Assembly (NCBI GenBank): GCA_002869185.1
Contig: PKTN01000005.1
Coordinates: 124,001 to 188,000 of the forward strand
DNA from: Denitrovibrio sp.
Lineage (GTDB): Bacteria > Chrysiogenota > Deferribacteres > Deferribacterales > Geovibrionaceae
Direction: 5' to 3'
Length of the DNA stretch: 64,000 nt
How positions within the stretch are numbered: the first letter of the stretch is position 1; every line of letters begins with the position of its first letter. Both the position numbers and the translations under genes were made by a program. The notes under the pieces were generated by a model that was given only the letters and a program-made list of their open reading frames with translations, ran no database searches and had not been told where the DNA came from. Shown one piece after another: positions 54,380 through 62,748 of this stretch.

Positions 54380-54504
54380 GATGATAACTACCTCGCCTAT
54401 TTTATCGTTTAGAAGTATATCATATATATGAATAATACAAACCTTTGAATACCTGCAATCCATCTGTATCAGGTATTTTTTAGACTAAACCAGCATATAA
54501 CACA

Positions 54505-54533
54505 TTGACTTTTAAAAAACCTCCTGTTATAAA
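54505..54533 (+). promoter_or_regulatory. Promoter of rpsF operon
   Basis: TTGACT (54505-54510), 17 bases, TATAAA (54528-54533). Confidence 0.8.
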
Positions 54534-54540
54534 GTTCGAC

Positions 54541-54597
54541 CACCTTTGTTGCGTGCACCTATAAGTGCGCAACTGTGTAAACCGTAAGGGAGGAAAA
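54541..54597 (+). promoter_or_regulatory. rpsF leader hairpin, possible S6:S18 autoregulation site
   Basis: GTTGCG (54548-54553) pairs with CGCAAC (54568-54573), with an inner CAC/GTG stem. ACCGTAAGGG follows just before the AGGAGG-type site. rpsF leaders in many bacteria bind the S6:S18 complex; the assignment is by position and shape only. Confidence 0.45.
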
Positions 54598-55137
54598 ATG
54601 AAGACTTACGAAACCGTATTCATCGTCCGTCCTGACCTTGCTCAAGAGGATCTCGACAAAGAACTCGAGTTCTACAAAAATAACATTGAGCAGCATGGCG
54701 GAAAGATTATCAAAGTTGAGCCTTGGGGCAAGCAGACAATGGCTTATGACATTGAAAACTTCAGAGAAGGCGTTTACTTTCTCATCCAGTTCGAAGCTGA
54801 GACAGACTACCACAAAGAGCTTGAGCTCAGATACCGTTACAACGAAAATGTAATGAGATCTCTAGTGGTTGCTATTGATGAGAAGAAATTCAAACTCAAT
54901 CCAAAGAAAGACGTATCTGGTCCTAAACGTTATGGTAAAAAACCTGGCGGTACTAGAAGACCTAGAGAAGATGCAGAGAAATCTGAAACAACAACAGAGG
55001 CACCAGCAGCTCCGGCAGCAGAGGCAGCACCAGCAGCAGAAGCTACACCAGCTCCAGCTCCTGAAGCAACTCCAGCAGCAGCTCCAGCTGAGCCCGCAGT
55101 TGAGACTAAAGAAGAGACAGCTAAACCAGCTGAGTAA
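54598..55137 (+). CDS. rpsF: Ribosomal protein S6 with Ala/Pro/Glu-rich tail
   Basis: 179 residues. The S6 fold covers residues 1 to about 95 (MKTYETVFIVRPDLAQEDLD). The remainder is basic then a low-complexity tail of A, P, E and T that is longer than in E. coli (which ends in short Glu runs). ATG at 54598 follows GGGAGG. First gene of rpsF-ssb-rpsR. The tail may be a target for modification, as with RimK on E. coli S6; no evidence here. Confidence 0.96.
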   Translation: MKTYETVFIVRPDLAQEDLDKELEFYKNNIEQHGGKIIKVEPWGKQTMAYDIENFREGVYFLIQFEAETDYHKELELRYRYNENVMRSLVVAIDEKKFKLNPKKDVSGPKRYGKKPGGTRRPREDAEKSETTTEAPAAPAAEAAPAAEATPAPAPEATPAAAPAEPAVETKEETAKPAE

Positions 55138-55157
55138 TTTCTTCTTAGGAGTATCTT

Positions 55158-55556
55158 ATGGGTTTTCTGAATAAAGTAGTATTGTTAGGCAATGTGACAA
55201 GGAATCCTGAAGTGCGTTATGCGCCTGGAAAGGATCTCGCTGTTGCTAAATTTGGTCTCGCAGTAAACAGAAAAACAAAAGACAGAGAAGAAACCTGTTT
55301 TATCGACATAGTTACTTTCGGCAGAACTGCTGAAATGTGTGGCGAATACGTCACAAAAGGTATGCCGATTCTTATAGAAGGCAGGCTTTCATACAATACC
55401 TGGGAACAGGAAGGCCAGAAAAGAAGTAAACACGATGTGGTGGCTGAGAACATCCAATTTGTATCCCGCAGGGAAGACAGATCGGGTTCCAGTAATAGCT
55501 CTTTTCAGGAACCGTCTAAATCAGGTGGCATTGACGAAGACGACATACCATTCTAG
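55158..55556 (+). CDS. ssb: Single-stranded DNA-binding protein
   Basis: 132 residues with an OB-fold (MGFLNKVVLLGNVTRNPEVR) and a disordered linker ending in the acidic tip DEDDIPF, the site that binds partner proteins. Between rpsF and rpsR, the usual place. Confidence 0.97.
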   Translation: MGFLNKVVLLGNVTRNPEVRYAPGKDLAVAKFGLAVNRKTKDREETCFIDIVTFGRTAEMCGEYVTKGMPILIEGRLSYNTWEQEGQKRSKHDVVAENIQFVSRREDRSGSSNSSFQEPSKSGGIDEDDIPF

Positions 55557-55565
55557 GAGGATTTG

Positions 55566-55796
55566 ATGGCAGTTGTAAAAAGAAGATTTCAACGCAGAAA
55601 GGTTTGTAGATTCTGCACTGAAACAATAGATATCGATTACAAAGATGTTAAACTGCTCAGACAGTTTATTACAGAGCGTGGCAAGATTATGCCTCGCAGG
55701 CTTACTGGAACATGTGCTAAGCACCAGCGTCAGCTCGCTACAGCAGTGAAGTCAGCAAGAATTATTGCTCTTCTTCCATTTAGCCTTACTAAGTAA
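55566..55796 (+). CDS. rpsR: Ribosomal protein S18, zinc-ribbon type
   Basis: 76 residues, [14 protein letters not shown], with CxxC and CAKHQR giving the zinc-binding (C+) version. The core [20 protein letters not shown] binds 16S rRNA. A terminator follows. ATG at 55566, not the upstream ATG at 55563. Confidence 0.97.
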   Translation: MAVVKRRFQRRKVCRFCTETIDIDYKDVKLLRQFITERGKIMPRRLTGTCAKHQRQLATAVKSARIIALLPFSLTK

Positions 55797-55804
55797 ATTA
55801 AACT

Positions 55805-55832
55805 AAGGGGAGCTTATGCTCCCCTTTTTTTT
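55805..55832 (+). terminator. Terminator of rpsF-ssb-rpsR
   Basis: AAGGGGAGC / GCTCCCCTT with a TTAT loop and eight T. Confidence 0.93.
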
Positions 55833-55848
55833 CACTCAGGACCATAAA

Positions 55849-56751
55849 ATGCCAATAGCACTGTACCCGCTCATCTCCATTGTACTTTATGCCTCTAATG
55901 CTTTTATCCCTCAGTTAGGAATTGTCGCGTCTATATTCAGCCCACTCGTTCTTATGCTTTATCTCGCACACCCAGATCGTGCCAAGCACTATGATCTCTT
56001 TTTTATCGTGTTAATAATAGCCCTAGCGGTTTTCAATCATATACTGGCTGGTTTTTATGTAGCATCTATAGTCTTTACAGCATTCTTTGTCAGATTCTGT
56101 AACAGAAACGATATTCAAAGAAGCTGGTTACCTGTAGCTGGTTCTGCATCTTTAGCATTTTTTATTATCTTCACTGTTATATATGGAGTCAGCTCTTATC
56201 AAACAGAATTAGTAGAGTTCACTAGTGGCGCCCTAAAGTCATTTATGGATGCAGCTAAAGAGATTAATGCACCTATGGTTCAGTCACCATACTTTACTCA
56301 CATAGAAAACAATATGAAGCAGACTGCACTCTCACTCGTTCTAATGTTCCCTGCTTTCAATTATATATATGTAGCAATCGCTGCTTTTGTATCACTTAAT
56401 CTATTTGCAAAGATTAAAAGTGTACCTATCGTCCCATTCAGAATGCCAGACAACCTCGTTTGGTTGCTTATCGCATCATTCGGACTGATATTTACACCTT
56501 CTTTATATGTAATATTTGCAGGAGTTAACCTCTCAATAATCTTCCTAACGCTCTATGCCTTTCAAGGTTCTGAGATTCTTCTCTTTTGGATGGTTCGATT
56601 TAAAGTACTTCCTTTAATAAAGGCTGTAATTTTTATATTTATTTTTTCCGAACCTCCAATTATACTTATTCTCTCACTTGTGGGGCTATTTAGTGTTTGG
56701 TTTAATTTCTATGGCAAGCCGCCTGAAGAGGAGCAAGAGCAATCAAAGTAA
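55849..56751 (+). CDS. DUF2232 membrane protein
   Basis: 300 residues, six to eight membrane helices. It has the DUF2232 (YybS-like) pattern and the genomic position after rpsR that is usual for the family, where rplI often follows. The ATG at 55849 follows AGGAC; an upstream ATG would put the terminator within the gene. Function unknown; possibly an energy-coupling or transport S-component relative. Confidence 0.75.
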   Translation: MPIALYPLISIVLYASNAFIPQLGIVASIFSPLVLMLYLAHPDRAKHYDLFFIVLIIALAVFNHILAGFYVASIVFTAFFVRFCNRNDIQRSWLPVAGSASLAFFIIFTVIYGVSSYQTELVEFTSGALKSFMDAAKEINAPMVQSPYFTHIENNMKQTALSLVLMFPAFNYIYVAIAAFVSLNLFAKIKSVPIVPFRMPDNLVWLLIASFGLIFTPSLYVIFAGVNLSIIFLTLYAFQGSEILLFWMVRFKVLPLIKAVIFIFIFSEPPIILILSLVGLFSVWFNFYGKPPEEEQEQSK

Positions 56752-57635
56752 CAAAAGTATTCGCAACGAAAGTTTCGATATCAACAGCAATTATCCTTGC
56801 AGTAACCAAGGCTGGGATCGGTATATCTACTGGTTCACTTGCTGTTCTATCATCTGCGTTCGATTCCATACTAGACGTTGTCTCCTCTAGTATTAACTAC
56901 TTTGCTGTTAAGGTTGCCGAGCAGCCGCCAGATGAAAGACACCCGTACGGTCATGCAAAGTTTGAGCCACTAGCGGCCCAGATTCAATCCTTCCTTATAC
57001 TTTTCTCCGGTATCTATATCTTTTATAAGGCATACTCTAATGCCGAAGAGAATGCTGTAATCACTGAGCTAGGTGTAAGTATATGGGTTATGATCTTCTC
57101 TATGGTTGCGACTTTATTCTTAGTTATATTCCTTCGCCATGTGGCAAAAACTGAAAAATCCGCAGTAATAGAAGCGGATAGCCTCCATTACGAAATCGAC
57201 CTTCTGACAAACGGTGGCGTACTCGTCGCTCTTGTAGCAATAAAATATACTGGGCATCACTTAATAGACTCTCTTGTCAGTGCGCTGATAGCAGTATATA
57301 TTATATTTTCAGCTGTTAAGCTTAATCTTACAGTTACAAAAGAACTGCTAGACGAAGCTATGCCAGAAGATGAACTAATAAAGATTCACGATATCCTTAA
57401 CAGCCACAGTCATGAGATCGTAAATATCCATAATCTCAGGACTAGGAAAGCTGGCGTTAAGAGATTTGTTGATATGCATATCGTCTTATGGGAAGGGGCT
57501 TCACTCAAAGAAGCTAACAGTCTCAGACGTGACATAGAAGATAGAATAAAGGATAGTATCGAAGATACTGATGTACATTTATATATAGAGCCGTGCAAAG
57601 CAGACCAGTGTGACGATTGCGACGTATGCGACTAA
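56742..57635 (+). CDS. Cation diffusion facilitator transporter, ATC start
   Basis: 297 residues if read from an ATC at 56742. Inner-membrane divalent-cation efflux transporter. GSLAVLSSAFDSILDVVSSS holds the TM2 metal Asp residues, PPDERHPYGHAKFE is the family loop, EADSLHYEIDLLTNGGVLVAL is TM5-like with metal sites, and the C-terminal cytoplasmic domain includes VDMHIVLWEGASLKEAN. The stop upstream in this frame is at 56724. Between it and 57090 there is no ATG, GTG or TTG. GAGGAG lies eight bases before the ATC, and reading from there gives the normal length. The C-terminus carries CDDCDVCD, a possible metal-binding tail. Confidence 0.88.
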   Translation: MKVTKVFATKVSISTAIILAVTKAGIGISTGSLAVLSSAFDSILDVVSSSINYFAVKVAEQPPDERHPYGHAKFEPLAAQIQSFLILFSGIYIFYKAYSNAEENAVITELGVSIWVMIFSMVATLFLVIFLRHVAKTEKSAVIEADSLHYEIDLLTNGGVLVALVAIKYTGHHLIDSLVSALIAVYIIFSAVKLNLTVTKELLDEAMPEDELIKIHDILNSHSHEIVNIHNLRTRKAGVKRFVDMHIVLWEGASLKEANSLRRDIEDRIKDSIEDTDVHLYIEPCKADQCDDCDVCD

Positions 57636-57660
57636 CGGCGATTTAATACAGGAGTTGAAA

Positions 57661-58890
57661 ATGAGCCTTTTTATGGAAAACCTTATATCCGAGAGACTCG
57701 GTGGAAAGATGTTTGGTAAAGACACCACCATCTACAAATTTGAAAAGATCAAAAGAGCTAAAAGAGCTGCTATGGAAGCTAATCCAGAAATGGAGCTTAT
57801 AGATATGGGCGTTGGCGAACCAGATGCAATGGCACACAGTGACGTTGTAAAAGTTCTCCAGATTGAATCGGAAAAACGTGAGAACAGATTCTACTCAGAC
57901 AACGGTATTGGAGAATTCCAAAATGTTGCTGCTGAATACATGAAGAAACGCTTTGGTGTTGAGATGGATCCTTCTACACAGATTAACCACTGTATAGGTT
58001 CTAAACCAGCACTAGCTCTCTTCCCTATCGCACTCATTAACCCTGGCGATATCGCACTTATGACAGTACCTGGATACCCAGTTTCAGGCACTACTACAAA
58101 ATATCTCGGTGGAGACGTTTATAACATCCCACTCCTTAAAGAGAATGCTTTCTTACCTGACCTCGACAGTATCCCTGCTGATGTTTGCGAGAAAGCTAAA
58201 TTTCTATACCTTAACTACCCTAACAACCCTACTGGCGTTCTTGCTCCGAAAGAGTTCTACGAAAAAGTAGTAGCTTTCGCTAAAAAGAATAACGTAATGG
58301 TTGTTTCTGACGCTGCATACATTGAACTTACATACGGCGAAGAGCCAATATCATTCCTATCCGTTGATGGAGCTATGGATGTTGGTATCGAAATCCACTC
58401 ACTTTCTAAGTCATTCAACATGACAGGCTGGAGAATAGGATTTGTATGTGGTAACGCACACATGGTTAAAGCTTTCGCTACTGTTAAGGATAATAATGAC
58501 TCAGGTCAATACATCCCAATCCAGAAAGCGGCTTGTTACTGCCTCGAGCACCCAGAGCTTATCGAACCTACAAAAAAGAAATACTCTCGCAGACTAAATA
58601 TGCTTGCTAACGTTCTTCGTAAGCACGGGTTCGACGTTGAAGAGCCTAAGGGAACTTTCTACCTCTACTTCGGTATTCCTAAATCAACTAAATCTGGACG
58701 CGAGTTCAAATCTGGTGAAGAGTTCTGTGACTACCTCATAAGAGAGAAACTCATCTCCTCTGTACCTTGGGATGACGCTGGAAACTTCCTCCGCTTCAGT
58801 GCTACTTTCGTAGCTGACACTGTTGAGGAAGAAGAGAGAATCGCTAGCATAATCGACGAGCGTCTCTCCTCCGAAACATTTATATTTTAA
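57661..58890 (+). CDS. dapL: LL-diaminopimelate aminotransferase (DapL)
   Basis: 409 residues, class I/II PLP aminotransferase making LL-DAP directly from tetrahydrodipicolinate for lysine and cell-wall synthesis. LIDMGVGEPDA, NYPNNPTG and the PLP Lys in SLSKSFNMTGWRIGF are visible. The ATG at 57661 follows AGGAG; a longer reading from 57610 lies within the CDF gene. Terminator at 58956. Confidence 0.93.
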   Translation: MSLFMENLISERLGGKMFGKDTTIYKFEKIKRAKRAAMEANPEMELIDMGVGEPDAMAHSDVVKVLQIESEKRENRFYSDNGIGEFQNVAAEYMKKRFGVEMDPSTQINHCIGSKPALALFPIALINPGDIALMTVPGYPVSGTTTKYLGGDVYNIPLLKENAFLPDLDSIPADVCEKAKFLYLNYPNNPTGVLAPKEFYEKVVAFAKKNNVMVVSDAAYIELTYGEEPISFLSVDGAMDVGIEIHSLSKSFNMTGWRIGFVCGNAHMVKAFATVKDNNDSGQYIPIQKAACYCLEHPELIEPTKKKYSRRLNMLANVLRKHGFDVEEPKGTFYLYFGIPKSTKSGREFKSGEEFCDYLIREKLISSVPWDDAGNFLRFSATFVADTVEEEERIASIIDERLSSETFIF

Positions 58891-58897
58891 GTTGATA

Positions 58898-58945
58898 CAA
58901 TGTGCTGCCACTCTTAACGCCTTCCGTTGGTCGGCTTAAGGGTCA
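58898..58945 (+). repeat. 45-bp dispersed repeat, copy C
   Basis: TGTGCTGCCACTCTTAACGC then CTTCCGTTGGTCGGCTTAAG. Confidence 0.6.
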
Positions 58946-58955
58946 CTAATATTAT

Positions 58956-58985
58956 AAAAGCCGGCTCATCTGAGTCGGCTTTTTT
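58956..58985 (+). terminator. Terminator of dapL
   Basis: AAAAGCCGGCTCA / TGAGTCGGCTTTT stem with one G:T, then six T. Confidence 0.9.
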
Positions 58986-59026
58986 GTCGCCCAGCGACGA
59001 CAGGCTTTTGTAATTTTCTATCTTTT

Positions 59027-59100
59027 GTCATCTTGAACATAGTGAATGATCTCACTAGGTCAATTGAGATTCTTCTGTCACTATGTTCTCTCAGAATGAC
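59027..59100. repeat. Inverted pair of GAGATTCTTC...CAGAATGAC units
   Basis: GTCATCTTGAACATAGTGAA then TGATCTC (59027-59053) is an inverted, partial copy of GAGATTCTTC... CAGAATGAC (59066-59100). Together they form a hairpin-capable palindromic unit next to dnaA. Confidence 0.75.
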
Positions 59101-59289
59101 GATACATACATCAGTCGACCAACAGAAGACGAACATAAAAGGGAGTAGATTTGATTATCTCTAAGTAGAAAATAGTTTATAGAAACAAGTAGTTCAAGGA
59201 AGGATTTTACGATTGAGAAACGAGCATACAAGTAGTATGTGAGTTTTTTAGAGGGGAAGACTGACGCTGAAATACAAAGATTATATAAA

Positions 59290-60627
59290 CTATGAGGAGT
59301 AGAGTTCTTTTTCGAGAGTGTTGATAATCAGTTGAATCTCTTTGCTCTCGGCATATCTCTCAGCGATACTATTAACAGAGTGCAGGACTGTTGAGTGGTC
59401 ACGACCACCGAATAGTGAGCCGACCTCTTGCAGTGACATATTCAGTTTTTCTCTAAGCATGTACATTGTGATCTGTCTTGGGAAAGAGATACTCTTAGTG
59501 CGCTTCTTCGAGCGAAGATCAGCTAGCTTAACATTAAAATACTTGCAAACGGCTTCGGTAATCTCATCGGAAGTTACGACTCTATCTTTCTTCACAATGA
59601 ATTTTTCCAAAGCATCTTTAGCAAGCTCAATAGTAAGAGTACGCTTATGGAATGATGCAAAGGCTGACAGACGCACAAGTGCACCCATTAGCTCCCTAAC
59701 ATTATTTGTTAGCATATTATCAGCGATAAATAGGGCAACCTCTCCTGGGAGTTTAAGCCCCATGAATTCTGCCCGTTTCATAAGGATAGCTGTCTTTTCC
59801 TCTGTGCTTGGTGGTTGTATATCAGCTATCAAGCCCCAAGAAAAACGACTTTTCAGACGCTCTTCCATCTCAGGGAGTTCAGCAGGCGTCTTATCACTTG
59901 TGATAATAATCTGCTTTTGGTTATCGTAAAGTGCGTTGAATGTATTAAAAAACTCTTCGGTACTTCTCTGCTTTCCTGAAAGGAACTGAACATCGTCAAA
60001 GAAGAGAACGTCAATATTTCTATATCTGTTTTTAAACTCATCCATTTTTTTGGTACGAAGAGAGTTGATCATATCGTTAGTGAATGTCTCACTTGTAATA
60101 TAAAGTACTTTCATCTTAGGAAATTTCTCAAGTACTCTATGACCTACTGCGTGCATAAGGTGTGTCTTACCAAGACCTGAACCACCATATATAAACAATG
60201 GGTTATACTGCATAAACTGCCCTTCTGAAACAGCCTCACATGCAGAATATGAGAATTCGTTTGAGCTACCTGTAACAAAGTTCTCGAAAGTGTATTCTTT
60301 GTTCAGACCAGAGCCGTTCTTGTTGCCATAATTGCTTGCTCCAGACGGAACACTAGCGACCTCAGAGACATGAGCTCTTTTAGCACCACCAACAACAACA
60401 TTCACATCAGCGTCAATGCTAAGGGTCTCGTTAAAAACCTTCTTGATAGCTGTGAGAAATTTGTCGTCAGCCCATTTTTTATAAAATTTGTTCGGGGCAG
60501 AAAGTGTGACCATATCTCCACGCAGATCGACTATGGACAGTGGCTCTAGCCATGTCTTGATCTCGCCTTCATCAAGTTCACTTTGAAGGTTCTTTAGAAC
60601 CTCATCCCAAACACTACTTTCATCCAT
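59290..60627 (-). CDS. dnaA: Chromosomal replication initiator DnaA
   Basis: 445 residues. Domain I with VWDEVLKNLQSEL, AAA+ domain III with GGSGLGKTH (Walker A) and DVLFFDDVQFL (Walker B), and domain IV with the DnaA-box reader GRDHSTVLHSVNSI. All parts intact. Not next to rpmH or dnaN here. No clear cluster of DnaA boxes was seen in the flanking sequence, so the origin may be elsewhere or too diverged to spot by eye. Confidence 0.97.
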   Translation of the reverse strand: MDESSVWDEVLKNLQSELDEGEIKTWLEPLSIVDLRGDMVTLSAPNKFYKKWADDKFLTAIKKVFNETLSIDADVNVVVGGAKRAHVSEVASVPSGASNYGNKNGSGLNKEYTFENFVTGSSNEFSYSACEAVSEGQFMQYNPLFIYGGSGLGKTHLMHAVGHRVLEKFPKMKVLYITSETFTNDMINSLRTKKMDEFKNRYRNIDVLFFDDVQFLSGKQRSTEEFFNTFNALYDNQKQIIITSDKTPAELPEMEERLKSRFSWGLIADIQPPSTEEKTAILMKRAEFMGLKLPGEVALFIADNMLTNNVRELMGALVRLSAFASFHKRTLTIELAKDALEKFIVKKDRVVTSDEITEAVCKYFNVKLADLRSKKRTKSISFPRQITMYMLREKLNMSLQEVGSLFGGRDHSTVLHSVNSIAERYAESKEIQLIINTLEKELYSS

Positions 60628-60660
60628 AAAGGAAGTTCCTTTTGCCTTACTTCGAGTTAA

Positions 60661-60710
60661 TAATCTGTACTGCCACGTTGGTCGCCTTCCCGCTGGTCGG
60701 CTGAGGTAAG
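60661..60710 (+). repeat. 45-bp dispersed repeat, copy D
   Basis: TGTACTGCCACGTTGGTCGC then CTTCCCGCTGGTCGGCTGAG, just upstream of dnaA (which reads leftward). Confidence 0.6.
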
Positions 60711-60730
60711 TTACCTTGCCCAGTATAGCT

Positions 60731-60782
60731 AATAATCTGTGCTACCACGTTCAGCGGCTCCATCCTGTCGCCTGATGAGGCA
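60731..60782 (+). repeat. 45-bp dispersed repeat, copy E
   Basis: TGTGCTACCACGTTCAGCGG then CTCCATCCTGTCGCCTGATG, in tandem with copy D. Confidence 0.6.
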
Positions 60783-60846
60783 CTAATACGCCCAACAGGG
60801 GATGGACAATATATCAAAATGCCACCAGCATGTATAGGAGGAAATG

Positions 60847-62094
60847 TTACTTAATTATATAAACTGTTTTTGATGCATCGAAAATCTTCGCCGCACGCTT
60901 AATATCACTCAAAGTTATCCCTTTTAATACATCTATATAGTTACCGAAATATTCGCTACCAAGCCCAGAGTTCTGGAAGAAACATGCATACCACGCTTGC
61001 TTCGAGTTAGTCTGAGAATCAATAAGAATCCTTCCCAGCATATAATTCTTTACTGCCTCAAGCTCTTTCTCATCGAGGTCATTTATAAATTCTTTATTTA
61101 GCTTTTCTATAGTCTCTAAAGCGTCAGGGATGTTCTTCTCATCTAAGCCTATATGGGCGATAAACCTCGCCGCACATATCCTAGATGGATAAGCTGTACC
61201 TACAGAATATGCATACCCTTTATCCTTACGGAGTACATTAAAATATCGACTACTCATGCCGCCACCAAGGATATCAGCTATAACTTTCAGTGCAGGATAG
61301 TCCGCCTCAGATGCTGCTGGAGCTGTGTAGCCTACAAAAAGTTTGGCTTGCTGTAGATCATCATCAAGATCGATAATCTCTTTATCTTTAGTGATCGCAC
61401 TTGCTTCACATACCGCCTTAAAAGGCTTACCAGCAGGGAGTGATCCGAATATTGATTTCAATTTAGCGAGTTGTTTGTCTGTATATTTACCTGCAACAGC
61501 GACTGTAATGTTAGCCCCTTGCAGTATCTCTTTTGCGTAATTTTCCATATCCTTTACAGTGAACTTCTCAACGCTCTCCAGGGTACCTTCGGAGTTTAGT
61601 CCATATGGGTGTTTCTCATATGTAGCAGCCATAAAGTTCTTAAAAGCCTTAGAGTCTGGACTATCCTCGGATGCCTTTATCCCCTCTTTCTGAAGTTTTC
61701 TATCTTGCTCGAATATCTTTTTATCTATCTTAGGATTTTTGAGCATTTCAGCATAACTATCGATAAGCTTATCAAAATATTCAGATGGTATAGCGAGGGT
61801 AGTCTCCATAAAGTCAGAACCAACAGAAGCATAAACGCCACCACCATAAAACTCTATCTGCTTGAGCAGATCGCTCGATTTAACCCAGACAGAGCTAAAT
61901 AGTGATCCTACACCATTATTCTCTGGGGTCTCTCTTACAGTTCCACCACGCACAAAAAAGACTACTGACAGAGTTTCTGTATAGTCCCTTTTGATCTCTA
62001 TAAAATTTACACCGTTATCAAGCACTGATTTACCTCCGGCAAACGCTGATGTCGCCAGTAATAAAGACAATAATATTAAAATGGCTTTATTCAT
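60847..62094 (-). CDS. M16-family (insulinase-like) exported protein without zinc motif
   Basis: 415 residues with a signal peptide (MNKAILILLSLLLATSAFAG). The fold is two M16 halves; GYAYSVGTAYP and AVKNYMLGRIL-type segments are typical of the C-terminal half. At the place of the HxxEH motif the sequence is NGVGSLFSSVW, so the zinc ligands are missing. Such inactive subunits usually pair with an active M16 partner, which is not in the window. A structural or chaperone role is inferred only. Confidence 0.82.
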   Translation of the reverse strand: MNKAILILLSLLLATSAFAGGKSVLDNGVNFIEIKRDYTETLSVVFFVRGGTVRETPENNGVGSLFSSVWVKSSDLLKQIEFYGGGVYASVGSDFMETTLAIPSEYFDKLIDSYAEMLKNPKIDKKIFEQDRKLQKEGIKASEDSPDSKAFKNFMAATYEKHPYGLNSEGTLESVEKFTVKDMENYAKEILQGANITVAVAGKYTDKQLAKLKSIFGSLPAGKPFKAVCEASAITKDKEIIDLDDDLQQAKLFVGYTAPAASEADYPALKVIADILGGGMSSRYFNVLRKDKGYAYSVGTAYPSRICAARFIAHIGLDEKNIPDALETIEKLNKEFINDLDEKELEAVKNYMLGRILIDSQTNSKQAWYACFFQNSGLGSEYFGNYIDVLKGITLSDIKRAAKIFDASKTVYIIK

Positions 62095-62142
62095 TTTAAG
62101 CCTCTTTTATTTGAAAACATTAGTTAACCTTTCTAATGCTTC

Positions 62143-62748
62143 TTACAAGTTTATAACGACCCTTCTGCCTTCAACCTTCAGTTTGTCAGCACAAAACAGG
62201 CGGACTACTTCAGGGTATAGCTTATGCTCTTCAACCAATATTCTAGCACAAAGGTCATCCTCTGTATCATCCTGTTCCACAGGGACAACCGACTGGAGGA
62301 TAATAGCTCCGTTATCCATCTCTTCATCCACAAAATGCACAGTGCAACCAGCGAATTTAACACCATATTCAAGAGCTTGCTTTTGGGCATCTAACCCTTT
62401 GAAAGACGGGAGTAACGATGGGTGGATATTTATAATTCTGTTGCGGAAAGCATCTACAAATACTGACGATATTATACGCATAAAACCGGCAAGACAAACA
62501 AGCTCAGTTCCATTCTCTTCTAAGATGCGTACGATCTCAGTGTCATAAGCTTCACGACCATCAAAATCCTTAGGATTCACAAAAACAGCATTAAGACCAC
62601 TCTCTTTTGCAAACTCTAGCCCTTTTGCATCCGCTTTGTTACTTATAACAACTGCTATCTCACCATCTATCTCGCCAGCGTCGACTGCCTTCTTTATAGA
62701 AATAAAATTGCTCCCTCTACCGGAGAGCAATACAGCTATCTTTTTCAA
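62143..62748 (-). CDS. purN: Phosphoribosylglycinamide formyltransferase
   Basis: 201 residues. SGRGSNF near the start, MRIISSVFVDAF, INIHPSLLPSFKG with the catalytic His and VHFVDEEMDNGAII with the Asp show GAR transformylase of purine synthesis, using 10-formyl-THF. Its ATG overlaps purM by four bases. Confidence 0.97.
   Translation of the reverse strand: MKKIAVLLSGRGSNFISIKKAVDAGEIDGEIAVVISNKADAKGLEFAKESGLNAVFVNPKDFDGREAYDTEIVRILEENGTELVCLAGFMRIISSVFVDAFRNRIINIHPSLLPSFKGLDAQKQALEYGVKFAGCTVHFVDEEMDNGAIILQSVVPVEQDDTEDDLCARILVEEHKLYPEVVRLFCADKLKVEGRRVVINL

Larger units (their letters stand above)
58891..59289. other. 399-base gene-free region with repeats
   Basis: Contains the 45-bp repeat copy C (58898-58945), the dapL terminator (58956-58985) and the inverted GAGATTCTTC pair (59027-59100). 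59105-59280 is AT-rich with no visible gene, and no DnaA box of TTATNCACA form is visible. Confidence 0.75.

Noticed and set aside
58891-60846. Origin of replication beside dnaA
   Set aside because: No cluster of TTATNCACA-like boxes was found by eye; the two hits noticed elsewhere are inside coding genes (pepA, glgA). A skew or box search was not possible.
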